Source: an uncultured Thiotrichaceae bacterium (lineage in GTDB: Bacteria > Pseudomonadota > Gammaproteobacteria > Thiotrichales > Thiotrichaceae). Taken from it: 64,000 nucleotides of DNA. Every line of letters begins with the position of its first letter. Positions within the stretch are counted from its first letter, which is position 1. This document shows, in pieces, positions 26,845 through 35,202 of this stretch. The stretch covers positions 114,026 to 178,025 of the forward strand of contig CALAMO010000006.1 of assembly GCA_937925855.1 (NCBI GenBank). The letters are read 5' to 3'. The notes below the pieces were generated by a model that was given only the letters and a program-made list of their open reading frames with translations, was not told the DNA's origin and searched no databases. The position numbers and the translations under genes are program-made.

Positions 26845-28017
26845 ATGAGCGAGACCGCTGTACAAACTGTGACAACCACACAGGTAGCCGTTATTCCTGG
26901 CACAGAAATCAAGCCGACCCCTGCAATCACTCAGGAAATCGTTCCCTATGCTCAAATAGAGGATGCGAGCGATAAACAAGCGCTGGAAGTCATCATCGAT
27001 GAAATTAACCTCGATGATCGCAGCAGCATCATGTTCTTCGGCAGCCAAACTCAGGAACAAATGAGCTCGATCTCTGAAAAGATGCTGGAAGGCGTACGCA
27101 ACAAAGACCTAGGCCAGGCCGGGAGTGCGCTGAATAACATGGTAACAGCGATTAAGGGTTTCGACATTGATGAGCTGAACCCCAATCGCAAACAGGGCTT
27201 TTGGGAACGCCTATTGGGTAAAGCCAAGCCAGTGGTGCAATTTCTGAACCGCTATGAAGATGTGCGCAAACAGATTGATACCATCACCGACGATATGGAA
27301 GGCCATAAAACCCAGCTGCTAACGGATGTGGTGACGCTCGATAAGCTGTACGAAGCCAACCTAGACTTTTTCCATAAGCTGGAGCTGTACATTGCCGCCG
27401 GGGAAGAAAAACTCAGCCGCATCGAAAGCACTGAAATCCCGACCTTAGTCGCTCAGGCTGAAGTGAATAGTGAAGATATGCTGGCGGCCCAAGCACTGCG
27501 TGACCTGCGCAGCGCACGCGATGACCTGGAACGGCGGGTACATGACCTCCGCCTGACCCGTCAGGTCGCTATGCAAAGCCTGCCTAGTATCCGGCTGGTA
27601 CAAGAAAATGATAAAACCCTGATTAACAAAATAAACTCAACGCTGATCAATACCGTGCCGCTGTGGAAAAACCAACTGGCCCAAGCCGTCACCATCTTTC
27701 GGATGAGTGATGCTGCCGACACGGTGAAACGTGCGACCGACCTGACGAACGATCTGCTGGAATCCAACGCAGCGAATCTACGCACGGCTAATCAGGAAGT
27801 GCGCAAACAGATGGAGCGCGGCGTGTTTGATGTGAACTCAGTACGCAAAGCGAATGACAGCCTAATTGCCACCATCAATGACTCCCTGGAAATTGCAGAA
27901 GAAGGCAAGACGATGCGCGCTCAGGCCGAGGCTGAAATTCAGGAAATGGAAGCAGAACTGCGCCAAGCACTGATCTCAGCCAAGTCCAAGAACCGCTCTC
28001 CAGCAGCAGCATCCTAA
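26845..28017 (+). CDS. telA: TelA-family toxic anion resistance protein
   Basis: A 390-aa helical cytoplasmic protein of the TelA/KlaA family, linked to tellurite and other toxic anion resistance and to membrane-active antibiotic tolerance. Typical segments are 'SSIMFFGSQTQEQMSSISEKMLEGVRNKD', 'KPVVQFLNRYEDVRKQIDTITDDMEGHKTQLLTDVVTLDKLYEANLDFFHKLELYIAAGE' and 'QSLPSIRLVQENDKTLINKINSTLINTVPLWKNQLAQA'. The track begins at an in-frame TTG at 26803, but the ATG at 26845 has SD 'taggaga' and is chosen. It lies between xpaC and an SPFH gene. Confidence 0.9.
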   Translation: MSETAVQTVTTTQVAVIPGTEIKPTPAITQEIVPYAQIEDASDKQALEVIIDEINLDDRSSIMFFGSQTQEQMSSISEKMLEGVRNKDLGQAGSALNNMVTAIKGFDIDELNPNRKQGFWERLLGKAKPVVQFLNRYEDVRKQIDTITDDMEGHKTQLLTDVVTLDKLYEANLDFFHKLELYIAAGEEKLSRIESTEIPTLVAQAEVNSEDMLAAQALRDLRSARDDLERRVHDLRLTRQVAMQSLPSIRLVQENDKTLINKINSTLINTVPLWKNQLAQAVTIFRMSDAADTVKRATDLTNDLLESNAANLRTANQEVRKQMERGVFDVNSVRKANDSLIATINDSLEIAEEGKTMRAQAEAEIQEMEAELRQALISAKSKNRSPAAAS

Positions 28018-28049
28018 CGACAGTGATTGAAACATAAAGGAGCATAGGC

Positions 28050-29144
28050 ATGGGATTATGGGATAAATTAATGGGTGAGTTTGTTGATGTCATCGCTTGG
28101 ACAGATGACAGCAACGACACCATGGTATACCGCTTTGAGCGCCACGGTAATGAGATCAAATACGGCGCCAAACTGACGGTACGTGAATCACAGATTGCAG
28201 TCTTTGTGAATGAAGGTCAGATTGCTGATGTGCTTGGACCGGGCCTTTATCAGCTGGAAACACAGAATTTACCCCTATTGTCTACGCTACAGCATTGGGA
28301 CCATGGCTTTAACAGCCCTTTTAAAGCTGAAGTCTATTTCTTCAACACCAAACAGTTCGTCAACCTGAAATGGGGCACCCGCAACCCCATCATGGTGCGC
28401 GACCCGGAATTTGATGCGGTACGACTGCGTGCCTTTGGCACGTATGCGGTGCGGATTGCTGATACCAAAAAATTTATCCGCGAAATTATGGGCACCGACG
28501 GTCATTTCACCGTGGATGAGATCAGTGATCAGCTGCGCAACCTGATTGTGACCCGCCTATCGACCGTAGTGGCACAGTCTAATATTCCGGTGCTAGATAT
28601 GGCCGGAAACTACGAGCAACTCAGCGCTTATGTCACCCAAAAGATTGCGCCAGAATTTGACGACTATGGCCTTCAGCTCACCAAAATACTGATTGAAAAT
28701 ATTTCGCTGCCGAATGAGGTTGAGCAGGCGCTCGACAAGCGCAGCAGTATGGGCATGATTGGTAATCTGGATAAGTACCTGCAATTTCAGGCCGCCGAAA
28801 GCCTAGGCAAAAGTGACGGCAATAGCGGGATGGATATGGGCATGGGTTTTGCCATGGCGAATAAAATGGCGGACAGCCTACAAGGCAACACGACCAACGC
28901 ACCGACCCAGACGACTCCGCCACCGCTACCCCAGCAGCACTGGCATATCGCACGGGGCGATAGCAGTACCGGGCCACATGCCTTAGCCGCCGTCACCCAA
29001 ATGATTGCACAAGGGGTAATTAACGGCACCACTTTAGTCTGGTGCAGCGGCATGGAGAACTGGCAGGCCGCCGCAGAGGTGACGGAACTGAACGCCCTAC
29101 TCCGCGTGCAGACACCCCCACCGCTGCCTGGACAGAGCGGCTAG
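28050..29144 (+). CDS. SPFH-domain protein with C-terminal GYF_2 domain (YdjI-like)
   Basis: A 364-aa protein. Residues 1-250 form an SPFH/YdjI-like domain ('GEFVDVIAWTDDSNDTMVYRF', 'LTVRESQIAVFVNEGQIADVLGPGLYQL', 'KWGTRNPIMVRDPEFDAVRLRAFGTYAVRIAD', 'FDDYGLQLTKILIENISLP'). A Met/Gly-rich then Pro-rich linker leads to a GYF_2-type domain at about 305-355 ('HWHIARGDSSTGPHALAAVTQMIAQG'). SPFH proteins assemble on membranes; GYF domains bind Pro-rich or protein partners. The SD is strong (aaaggag). In Bacillus ydjI lies with pspA and a zinc-ribbon gene, so a membrane-stress role is inferred. Confidence 0.85.
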   Translation: MGLWDKLMGEFVDVIAWTDDSNDTMVYRFERHGNEIKYGAKLTVRESQIAVFVNEGQIADVLGPGLYQLETQNLPLLSTLQHWDHGFNSPFKAEVYFFNTKQFVNLKWGTRNPIMVRDPEFDAVRLRAFGTYAVRIADTKKFIREIMGTDGHFTVDEISDQLRNLIVTRLSTVVAQSNIPVLDMAGNYEQLSAYVTQKIAPEFDDYGLQLTKILIENISLPNEVEQALDKRSSMGMIGNLDKYLQFQAAESLGKSDGNSGMDMGMGFAMANKMADSLQGNTTNAPTQTTPPPLPQQHWHIARGDSSTGPHALAAVTQMIAQGVINGTTLVWCSGMENWQAAAEVTELNALLRVQTPPPLPGQSG

Positions 29145-29201
29145 AGTACGTGACCGGTACATTGCCGCAATAACGAACAACCCAAGCTAAACTGGGCGGG
29201 C

Positions 29202-30557
29202 ATGGAACACCAACATAACAGCACACCAAACATGCGACCAAACAGCATACCGGGCATGCGACCAAACAGCATACCGGGCATGCGACCAAACAGCATACCG
29301 GGCATGCAACAAAACAGCATACCGGGCATGCAACAAAACAGCATACCGGGCATGCAACAAAACAGCATACCGGGCATGCAGGAAACACCCGCACAGGTTA
29401 TGGCACAGCGACACTTCCCCTGCGGTCAATGCGGAGCGGACTTAGTGTACGCACCGGGCATGCATTCGTTGGGCTGCGAATATTGCGGCCATGAAAACCC
29501 CATTGTCGACTCGCCCATCAAAATTCAGGAGTATGATTTTGCGGCCGCGCTGGAAGCACTGGCCCATGCCGACCGTCATCCGCTAGATAGCACTCAGGCG
29601 ATTAAATGCCCGAACTGTGCGGCCTGTTTCGAACTCAAAACGAATCAGCACGCTGGGGACTGCCCATTTTGCAGCACGCCAGTCGTCATCAGCACCGAGC
29701 ATGTCCGCCTGTTTCAACCCAAATCACTCCTCCCCTTTGTGATTACGCAGGAAGCCGCGCAGGCCCGCTTCGACCAATGGATTGCGGACCTGTGGTTTGC
29801 ACCCTCCGCACTCCAGAATAAAGCGCGCCGTGACGAGAAGCTAATCGGCATCTATGTGCCTTACTGGACTTATGACAGTCACACGGATAGCATTTATCAC
29901 GGCCAGCGCGGCACCGTTTATTATGAACGCCGCACCGTCGTTGAAAGGATCAATGGCCGCACCCGCCAACGCACCATCAAGACGCCTAGAGTACGCTGGA
30001 CACCGGCTTCAGGCCGAGTCCGCCAGCTGTTTGATGATGTTCTCGTGGGGGCGACACGCACCCTACCGCGCCGCATTCTGGACAGCATCAGCCCCTGGGA
30101 TTTGGATCAACTGGTCTCCTATAATCAGGCCTACCTCAGCGGCTTTCAAAGTGAAATTTATCAGGTCGAGCTAGACACAGGTTTTCAACAGGCCCGCAAA
30201 CTCATGGAACGCGCCATTAAAAACGCCGTGCGCCGTGATATTGGTGGTGACCGCCAGCAAATTCACTCACTCAACACCCACCACTCCAACACTACCTTCA
30301 AGCATATCTTACTGCCCGTTTGGTCAGCCGCTTTCCGCTACCGAGGTAAAACCTACCGTTTTATTATTAATGGGCGCACAGGTCGCACTCAGGGCGAACG
30401 TCCCTACAGCAAGCTCAAGATTGGCCTCATGCTTAGCAGCCTTGCTCTCGGCCTGTTTGGCATGGTCTGGTACTTAGAAACCAGCGGACTCCTGCAACAA
30501 ATGAGCTATGAGTTTGAGCATACGCTTGGGGCGCCAGTTGAATATTATTACCGCTAG
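29202..30557 (+). CDS. Zinc-ribbon membrane protein with N-terminal octapeptide repeats (YdjG-like)
   Basis: A 451-aa protein. Residues 11-58 are six octapeptides of the type M(R/Q)(P/Q)NSIPG. Two zinc ribbons follow: 'FPCGQCGADLVYAPGMHSLGCEYCGHEN' and 'IKCPNCAACFELKTNQHAGDCPFCSTPV'. Then comes a conserved domain starting 'FQPKSLLPFVITQEAAQARFDQWI' and 'GIYVPYWTYDSHTDSIYHGQRG', and a C-terminal helix ('IGLMLSSLALGLFGMVWYL'). TFIIB-type zinc-ribbon proteins of this kind lie next to SPFH genes in Bacillus ydjFGHI and many other genomes. Annotations as a helicase or PriA homologue are probably misleading. Function unknown. Confidence 0.75.
   Translation: MEHQHNSTPNMRPNSIPGMRPNSIPGMRPNSIPGMQQNSIPGMQQNSIPGMQQNSIPGMQETPAQVMAQRHFPCGQCGADLVYAPGMHSLGCEYCGHENPIVDSPIKIQEYDFAAALEALAHADRHPLDSTQAIKCPNCAACFELKTNQHAGDCPFCSTPVVISTEHVRLFQPKSLLPFVITQEAAQARFDQWIADLWFAPSALQNKARRDEKLIGIYVPYWTYDSHTDSIYHGQRGTVYYERRTVVERINGRTRQRTIKTPRVRWTPASGRVRQLFDDVLVGATRTLPRRILDSISPWDLDQLVSYNQAYLSGFQSEIYQVELDTGFQQARKLMERAIKNAVRRDIGGDRQQIHSLNTHHSNTTFKHILLPVWSAAFRYRGKTYRFIINGRTGRTQGERPYSKLKIGLMLSSLALGLFGMVWYLETSGLLQQMSYEFEHTLGAPVEYYYR
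29232..29375 (+). repeat. Six tandem 24-bp coding repeats
   Basis: Three units of 'atgcgaccaaacagcatacc' + gggc are followed by three units in which gcgacc is replaced by gcaaca. They encode six in-frame octapeptides at the start of the zinc-ribbon protein. The units are almost identical, so copy number probably changes by slippage without breaking the frame. Confidence 0.97.
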
Positions 30558-30854
30558 ACCTTCATCATTCAGTGTCGTTAAATTAAATTAAATTAATACC
30601 CTTTATCAGAAAAAATAATTAATTAGGAACTCAAGATAGACACACCCTGTCCAATCACTCACTATGTTCAGCCTAACATTAATATAAAAATAGGGGCGAC
30701 TGTCTAGCTGTAGCAGCGTTTGACGCAAACATCACAGCCTGTTGAACATTTAATAGTCATAACGCTCAGCTCGTCATTTTTATTGGTCAACGAATAAAAG
30801 CGACGCTAAGCTGAGACACAATAATAATCAAAATAAAAATCGGGACTTACAATT
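30558..30854. other. 297-bp intergenic region, no gene seen
   Basis: An AT-rich gap between the zinc-ribbon gene and the secreted glycosidase-like gene. A long imperfect inverted repeat (ctcagctcgtc ... gacgctaagctgag, about 30768-30816) lies 40 bp before the downstream start and could be an operator or leader hairpin. No clear promoter hexamers were assigned. Confidence 0.4.
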
Positions 30855-33641
30855 ATGACAAAGCGATTCTTCGGGGGAAGTCGTGTCTTTGCATCTCTAT
30901 GTATTTTGCTGAGCAGTAGCTTGAGCAGCAATACTACCCAGGCCTATTTCAACAGCAGTTCACCGCTGGGTACCAATACAAATGAAGTGCTCGAATATGA
31001 TAGTAGCGTACCCTATATTGACTTATTCAAGGCATCATTGCCTTTTCGGGAAGCGGCCCCTCATCTCACTAAGGGAAGGGTTGAGTATGACCGCTACGGC
31101 TGGCCCACTTCAATCTCACCGGGGGGCATGGCGGGCACACGCCTGATTCACCGATTGCACGAGGATGCCATTCCAAGGGGTTATTACACCGTATTATACG
31201 ATGGCAAGGGCAAACTTGAATACGGCCTCGATGCCAAACTGGTGCAATCTCAGCCAGGCCGGGATGTCATTAAACTGGATCCGGGTGAAGACAAACAATA
31301 CAGCGCCAAAGTAACGATCAAGTCGACCACGCGGGGCAACCACCTGCGTAATATCCGCATCCTGCCGCAGGGGGGCATTTGTCGGAGCAATCCGTTTCAG
31401 CGGGTACACAAAGCCAGTCAGTGTGGCCGCAACGACTATATTGACTTCGAGCGGCACCACGAGAAAATTATCTTTAACCCGGATTACCTAAAATTCATGC
31501 GGGACTACAAAGTGGTTCGCTTCATGAATATGAGCGGTATAACCCGCAATCCGATTCGCCACTGGAAAGACCGACCACTGGTACATAATGCAACTTGGGG
31601 CGGGGCTGAAGGCGTACGCGGCGCACCGATTGAAATCATGGTCGAACTGGCTAATCGCCTGAATGCTGATCCATGGTTCACGATCCCACACGGTGCTGAT
31701 AACGATTATGTCCGGCGCTTTTCTTTGTATGTCAAAAAGCATCTGAAGCCTAATCTTAAGGTCTATCTTGAATACAGCAACGAGACCTGGAACGGTATCT
31801 TTAGCCAACACGCCTATATGAAACAGGGTGGCAAACGCATCGGTCTGAAGGATGCGCCCCACGTCGCGGGCTGGAAATTTTACTCCAAACGCGCCGTAGA
31901 AATGTTCAAAATCTGGGAACAGGCCTTTGGCGGCAAGCAACGCATGGTGCGTATTCTCGCGGGCCTCACGGGCAGCACTGACATGACTGAAACCATGCTC
32001 AAATTTGAAGATGCCTATAAAAACATTGATGCCTTTGCCGTTGCGCCTTATGTTTTTGGTGACTACAAGGCCTTACGCAGAGCGCGCAATGTGCAGCAGG
32101 TTTTCCAGATCATGCAGGACAAACGCTACTATTATTCCCTGCCCCGCGTGCTGGAAGCCGTGCGTAAACAGTCCGCCCTCACCCGTAAATACGGCGTTGA
32201 TCTGGTCGCTTATGAAGGCGGCCAGCATCTCATTGATGATAAAACCAAGAAGGAAATGCAGCATCCCAACCCACTGTTTTATAAGGCAAACCGCCATCCG
32301 CAAATGGGCGTCATCTACAAACGCCTATTAAACGGCTGGAAACAAGCTGGGGGCAAGATGTTTGTTCATTTCTCATCACCACGTCAATACAACCGTTTCG
32401 GCAGCAAGGGCATCAAAGAATATATCACCCAGCCTGATCACACCGCGCCTAAACAAATGGCGGTCAAAAGCTTCATCAAAGGCAATCCATGCTGGTGGCC
32501 GGGTTGTCGCAGCACGAATACAATGCGCGCCCCAAAACCACAATTCCGCACCACCAAACAGCTGGGTAAACTTAGTGGCGATCAGGCACCGCCACTGCCT
32601 AACACACAAAGTGACCGGCGCGCACCCAATCAAACCGCCAATCAGAACAGCAAGACAGTACCACAGGCAGGTGCATTACGCAGCGCTGCGGCACAGGCAC
32701 CGCGCGCTATTCCTCAGGCGACGCCTCAAGCGCAGCAACTGGCTCAACAACGATTAGCACAACAACGGCAGCAGCAACTGACTCAACAGCGACTAGCACA
32801 ACAGCGGCAGCGGCAACTGGCTCAACAACGATTAGCACAACAACGGCTCGACCAGCAGCGACTGGCTCAGGGTCGCACGCTTCAGGCCAACAACCGAACC
32901 GGCATTCCACCGCTGAATAGTCATGCTCAACAGCCTAACCAACACTCGTCAAGCAACGCTCAGCGCCCTATTCCTGGATTGGAACCGGTCACAGCCCACC
33001 CGACCATGAAGTACCAACCTGTTTTAGTCGCACTGAATCGCCCACCACAGGAACAGTATGTCTTTGGCCGCAAAGCCGTCGCTAATTATGAACGCAATTC
33101 GGCTGCTCCACTGACAAACGCTTCGACCTATCAACTCCGCCAGATTGTCTCTGGGCGCATTGATGGTGCGCGTGACCTCGCCGCTATTTGGCAAACCAGC
33201 TGGGATGAACGCCATCTATACCTGCGCATTGCGGTACGGGATGATGCGTTCAGCCGGGACTCACGCTTTAGCTGGGAGGATGACAGCATTGAGATATTCA
33301 TTGATGCTGATGCCAGCGCCCAACAACGCTATGACGGCTACAATGATTTCCACCTGCTATACCGCTGGCGGGATAAACGCCTTACGCTCGGCATGAATTC
33401 GCAAAGTATTAGGGCAGCACACCAGAGTCAGCATGTAAGCGACGGTCATTATGTCCTGGATCTCAGCATCCCATGGGCCATGATGCGAGTCCGGCCCCGT
33501 TCAGGACATCGAATTGGCATTGATGTGCATGTGAATGATGATGATGATGGACAGGGACGCGAAGGCAAACTGACCTGGTTCGGCAAGGTGGACGATGCTT
33601 ATCGCAACCCCTCCGTACTCGGCGAATTGGTTTTACGTTAA
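30855..33641 (+). CDS. Secreted glycosidase-like protein with Gln-rich linker and CBM9
   Basis: A 928-aa exported protein (signal 'VFASLCILLSSSLSSNTTQA'). The large N-terminal part resembles a clan GH-A barrel: 'LKVYLEYSNETWNGIF' places an Asn-Glu pair (N309-E310) where the acid/base would be, and 'VDLVAYEGGQHLIDD' offers E454 as nucleophile. A linker of about residues 560-740 includes a Gln/Arg-rich heptad-like tract at 626-673. The C-terminal domain (about 745-928) matches CBM9: 'GRIDGARDLAAIWQTSWDERHLYLRIAVRDDAF', 'WEDDSIEIFIDAD', 'GIDVHVNDDDDG'. The substrate is unknown; a polysaccharide is inferred. It is usually annotated only as cellulose-binding. The neighbouring mtgA is convergent. 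Confidence 0.7.
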   Translation: MTKRFFGGSRVFASLCILLSSSLSSNTTQAYFNSSSPLGTNTNEVLEYDSSVPYIDLFKASLPFREAAPHLTKGRVEYDRYGWPTSISPGGMAGTRLIHRLHEDAIPRGYYTVLYDGKGKLEYGLDAKLVQSQPGRDVIKLDPGEDKQYSAKVTIKSTTRGNHLRNIRILPQGGICRSNPFQRVHKASQCGRNDYIDFERHHEKIIFNPDYLKFMRDYKVVRFMNMSGITRNPIRHWKDRPLVHNATWGGAEGVRGAPIEIMVELANRLNADPWFTIPHGADNDYVRRFSLYVKKHLKPNLKVYLEYSNETWNGIFSQHAYMKQGGKRIGLKDAPHVAGWKFYSKRAVEMFKIWEQAFGGKQRMVRILAGLTGSTDMTETMLKFEDAYKNIDAFAVAPYVFGDYKALRRARNVQQVFQIMQDKRYYYSLPRVLEAVRKQSALTRKYGVDLVAYEGGQHLIDDKTKKEMQHPNPLFYKANRHPQMGVIYKRLLNGWKQAGGKMFVHFSSPRQYNRFGSKGIKEYITQPDHTAPKQMAVKSFIKGNPCWWPGCRSTNTMRAPKPQFRTTKQLGKLSGDQAPPLPNTQSDRRAPNQTANQNSKTVPQAGALRSAAAQAPRAIPQATPQAQQLAQQRLAQQRQQQLTQQRLAQQRQRQLAQQRLAQQRLDQQRLAQGRTLQANNRTGIPPLNSHAQQPNQHSSSNAQRPIPGLEPVTAHPTMKYQPVLVALNRPPQEQYVFGRKAVANYERNSAAPLTNASTYQLRQIVSGRIDGARDLAAIWQTSWDERHLYLRIAVRDDAFSRDSRFSWEDDSIEIFIDADASAQQRYDGYNDFHLLYRWRDKRLTLGMNSQSIRAAHQSQHVSDGHYVLDLSIPWAMMRVRPRSGHRIGIDVHVNDDDDGQGREGKLTWFGKVDDAYRNPSVLGELVLR
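32731..32875 (+). repeat. Degenerate Gln-rich coding repeat
   Basis: Imperfect 21- to 45-bp units around 'caacaacgattagcacaac' encode (A/T)QQRLAQQRQ(Q/R)QL strings. They form a highly polar helical or coiled-coil spacer between the catalytic-like domain and the CBM9 region. The DNA repeats are variable, unlike the near-perfect 24-bp repeats upstream. Confidence 0.85.
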
Positions 33642-33658
33642 GCATGAAACGTTTAATA

Positions 33659-33682
33659 AAAGTTTAAAGACTGGTCTCTTTA
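33659..33682. terminator. Hairpin between convergent glycosidase-like gene and mtgA
   Basis: 'tttaaaga' and 'tctttaaa' form an 8-bp stem around a 6-nt loop. A second hairpin (ggtggtgc/gcatcacc) overlaps the mtgA stop codon region. They probably serve as 3' ends for the two convergent genes. T-runs are weak. Confidence 0.5.
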
Positions 33683-33705
33683 AAACGGCCGGTGGTGCTT
33701 ATGCA

Positions 33706-34437
33706 TCACCGCGCCACCCCAGATAAATAGGCCGTGCCCCCTAGTTGGCGCATCTGCCGCAGAATATGACGCTGGCGGCGTATAACACGCCTAGAAGGCT
33801 GTTCAACACGATAGCGCGCCGGAGCAGGTAATACAGCCGCCAACAAGGCAGCCTCTCGCCGCGTTAGCTGCGCTGGCGTTTTCTCAAAAAAATGCTTGGC
33901 TGCTGCCGCGACGCCATAGTCCTGCGGACTGAACTGCGCAATATTCAGGTAAACCTCCAGAATACGCTGCTTATCCCAAAGCAGCTCAAGCAGGAGCGCC
34001 AGCACCCATTCCAGCCCTTTACGCAGGTAATCACGCTCCCCCCACAGGAATAAATTCTTCGCCACCTGTTGCGTAATCGTGCTGCCCCCACCCGCCTTAT
34101 GTCCGCGCCATGCTGCCTGAATAGCACGCTGAGTAGACGCAATATCAATACCCCAGTGCTGTGGGAATAATTGATCTTCAGCAGCGACCACTGCCAGAGC
34201 CATCTGCGGCGATATATCGGCATAATCGACCCATTGCTGCCGCACCGGCAGCAATGGGTCGCTGTGGCGTGCAGTCATTTGCTGCTGCAACATGAAAGAT
34301 GAGGTGGTGACGGGGACAAAGCGAAAAACCAACAGCAAGAGCGTGACCAATAGCAGGAGCAATACAGGAATGCGCCACAGCCAGTGCAGCCAGCGCCAAC
34401 GGGGGCGCGGAAAATACCTGAGAACCGATATTTGCAT
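33706..34437 (-). CDS. mtgA: Monofunctional peptidoglycan transglycosylase
   Basis: MtgA polymerises lipid II glycan strands. The 243-aa protein has an N-terminal anchor ('IPVLLLLLVTLLLLVFRFVPV') and a GT51 domain with the catalytic Glu in 'ALAVVAAEDQLFPQHWGID', then 'GHKAGGGSTITQQVAKNLFLW' and 'YLRKGLEWVLALLLELLWDKQRILEVYLNIAQF'. There is no transpeptidase domain. It is the last chromosomal gene before the integrated element. Confidence 0.95.
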   Translation of the reverse strand: MQISVLRYFPRPRWRWLHWLWRIPVLLLLLVTLLLLVFRFVPVTTSSFMLQQQMTARHSDPLLPVRQQWVDYADISPQMALAVVAAEDQLFPQHWGIDIASTQRAIQAAWRGHKAGGGSTITQQVAKNLFLWGERDYLRKGLEWVLALLLELLWDKQRILEVYLNIAQFSPQDYGVAAAAKHFFEKTPAQLTRREAALLAAVLPAPARYRVEQPSRRVIRRQRHILRQMRQLGGTAYLSGVAR

Positions 34438-34463
34438 GAGGCACTCGCTCAGCCGAAAACGTT

Positions 34464-34552
34464 ACTGTAGAAGTCGTAGACTTCTATGCTTGAGGGTGAG
34501 TTTTTTTCATACTCGTACTGTAGAAGTCGTAGACTTCTATGCTTGAGGGTGA
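34464..34552. repeat. Two direct copies of a palindrome-containing 36-bp unit
   Basis: The unit occurs at 34464-34499 and 34517-34552. Each contains the perfect hairpin 'tagaagtcgtagacttcta' (8-bp arms, 3-nt loop), then 'tgcttgagggtga' and a T-rich run (ttttttt). The two copies are identical over 36 bp and similar for another 12 bp, with a 53-bp period. They resemble a REP-like or terminator-derived element upstream of mtgA. Not a CRISPR: only two units, with an internal palindrome and no unique spacer set. Confidence 0.85.
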
Positions 34553-34792
34553 AATTTTTTCACGCTTGCCACTGTAGCCGACACATGCTCAATGGACAAG
34601 CCTTAAGAAAGCGTGCCCAACCTTCACCTAAAATCCTGGGCTGTTTGAAGTACTTGCCTCTCGCTAGAGGGTCTGCCCTGCTCCAGGTTTTCTAAGCCAA
34701 TTTTTTGCTGGTGTCATGCTTAGATTTTCTGATAGGGAGACCGCAAGGCTATTGCCAGAATAGGAGTGTGGGGGAAACGTGGGGAATTGGAA

Positions 34793-34828
34793 TAAAAAAA
34801 AAGGGGCTGCAATATCTGCAACCCCTTG
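34793..34828 (-). terminator. Minus-strand terminator, probably the original tRNA-Arg terminator
   Basis: Read on the minus strand, AAGGGG-T-TGCA pairs with TGCA-G-CCCCTT (one mismatch) and runs into a T-tract of nine or more. It lies 7 bp beyond the remnant of the tRNA-Arg 3' end, just where the terminator of the undisrupted tRNA gene should be. Its function is clear from sequence; its origin is inferred. Confidence 0.75.
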
Positions 34829-34834
34829 ATTTAT

Positions 34835-34854
34835 ATGGCGCCCCAGAAGGACTC
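34835..34854 (-). other. attL: decayed copy of the tRNA-Arg 3' end
   Basis: 'atggcgccccagaagga' followed by 'ctc' matches the tRNA-Arg 3' end at 50780-50800 ('atggcgcgcccagaagga' + 'ttc') with one missing base and one substitution. It marks the distal end of the integrated element. Confidence 0.75.
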
Positions 34855-35022
34855 ACAAAACAACTCATGAACCCTAATAGGCCGACAATCTCAAAAAGCT
34901 GATAACGATTTATACCAACAAAAGTACCAACACTTTTAAAACCTACCCCTTATTCTACGCAACAAGACATTAGAAAGGCCAGCTCAAAGAACCGACCTCA
35001 CCTTGTTTGCTACCTAAGTTCA

Positions 35023-35202
35023 CTAACTCATCAGCTCCGCATTAACCGCTTTTTGCACATCATCATCCGGGAATACTTCCAGCTGTCTATGCTCAGTACC
35101 AAAGGCATTCACGCTGTCCAATAACTCTGCTTCCTCTGGGTCAGTGATCCAATAACCATCAGGCCAGTAGCACACAACTTGTTTCTCGCTGGGGTTAGTC
35201 AT
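35023..35202 (-). CDS. 59-aa unknown protein, last gene of the rep operon
   Basis: This ORF is too short for the track. MTNPSEKQVVCYWPDGYWITDPEEAELLD... ends '...QKAVNAELMS'. It is acidic, rich in aromatic residues and has no membrane segment. Its ATG overlaps the stop of the upstream membrane-protein gene (ATGA), with 'ggagcgacgac' as SD, so translation coupling makes it a credible gene. Not recognised. Possibly a small regulator or structural partner of the membrane protein. Confidence 0.65.
   Translation of the reverse strand: MTNPSEKQVVCYWPDGYWITDPEEAELLDSVNAFGTEHRQLEVFPDDDVQKAVNAELMS

Noticed and set aside
29020-29429. Three minus-strand ORFs with repeated Cys-rich or ARYAV units
   Set aside because: They are the reverse-strand reading of the 24-bp repeats in the zinc-ribbon gene; open frames over a tandem repeat with a length divisible by three are expected by chance.
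34464-34552. Possible mini-CRISPR
   Set aside because: Only two repeats, with a 17-bp spacer, an internal palindrome and no cas genes in the window.
34292-34902. Three plus-strand ORFs over the mtgA start and the palindromic repeats
   Set aside because: No SD, odd composition (repeated CRSRRLLCLRV from the DNA repeat) and no family likeness.
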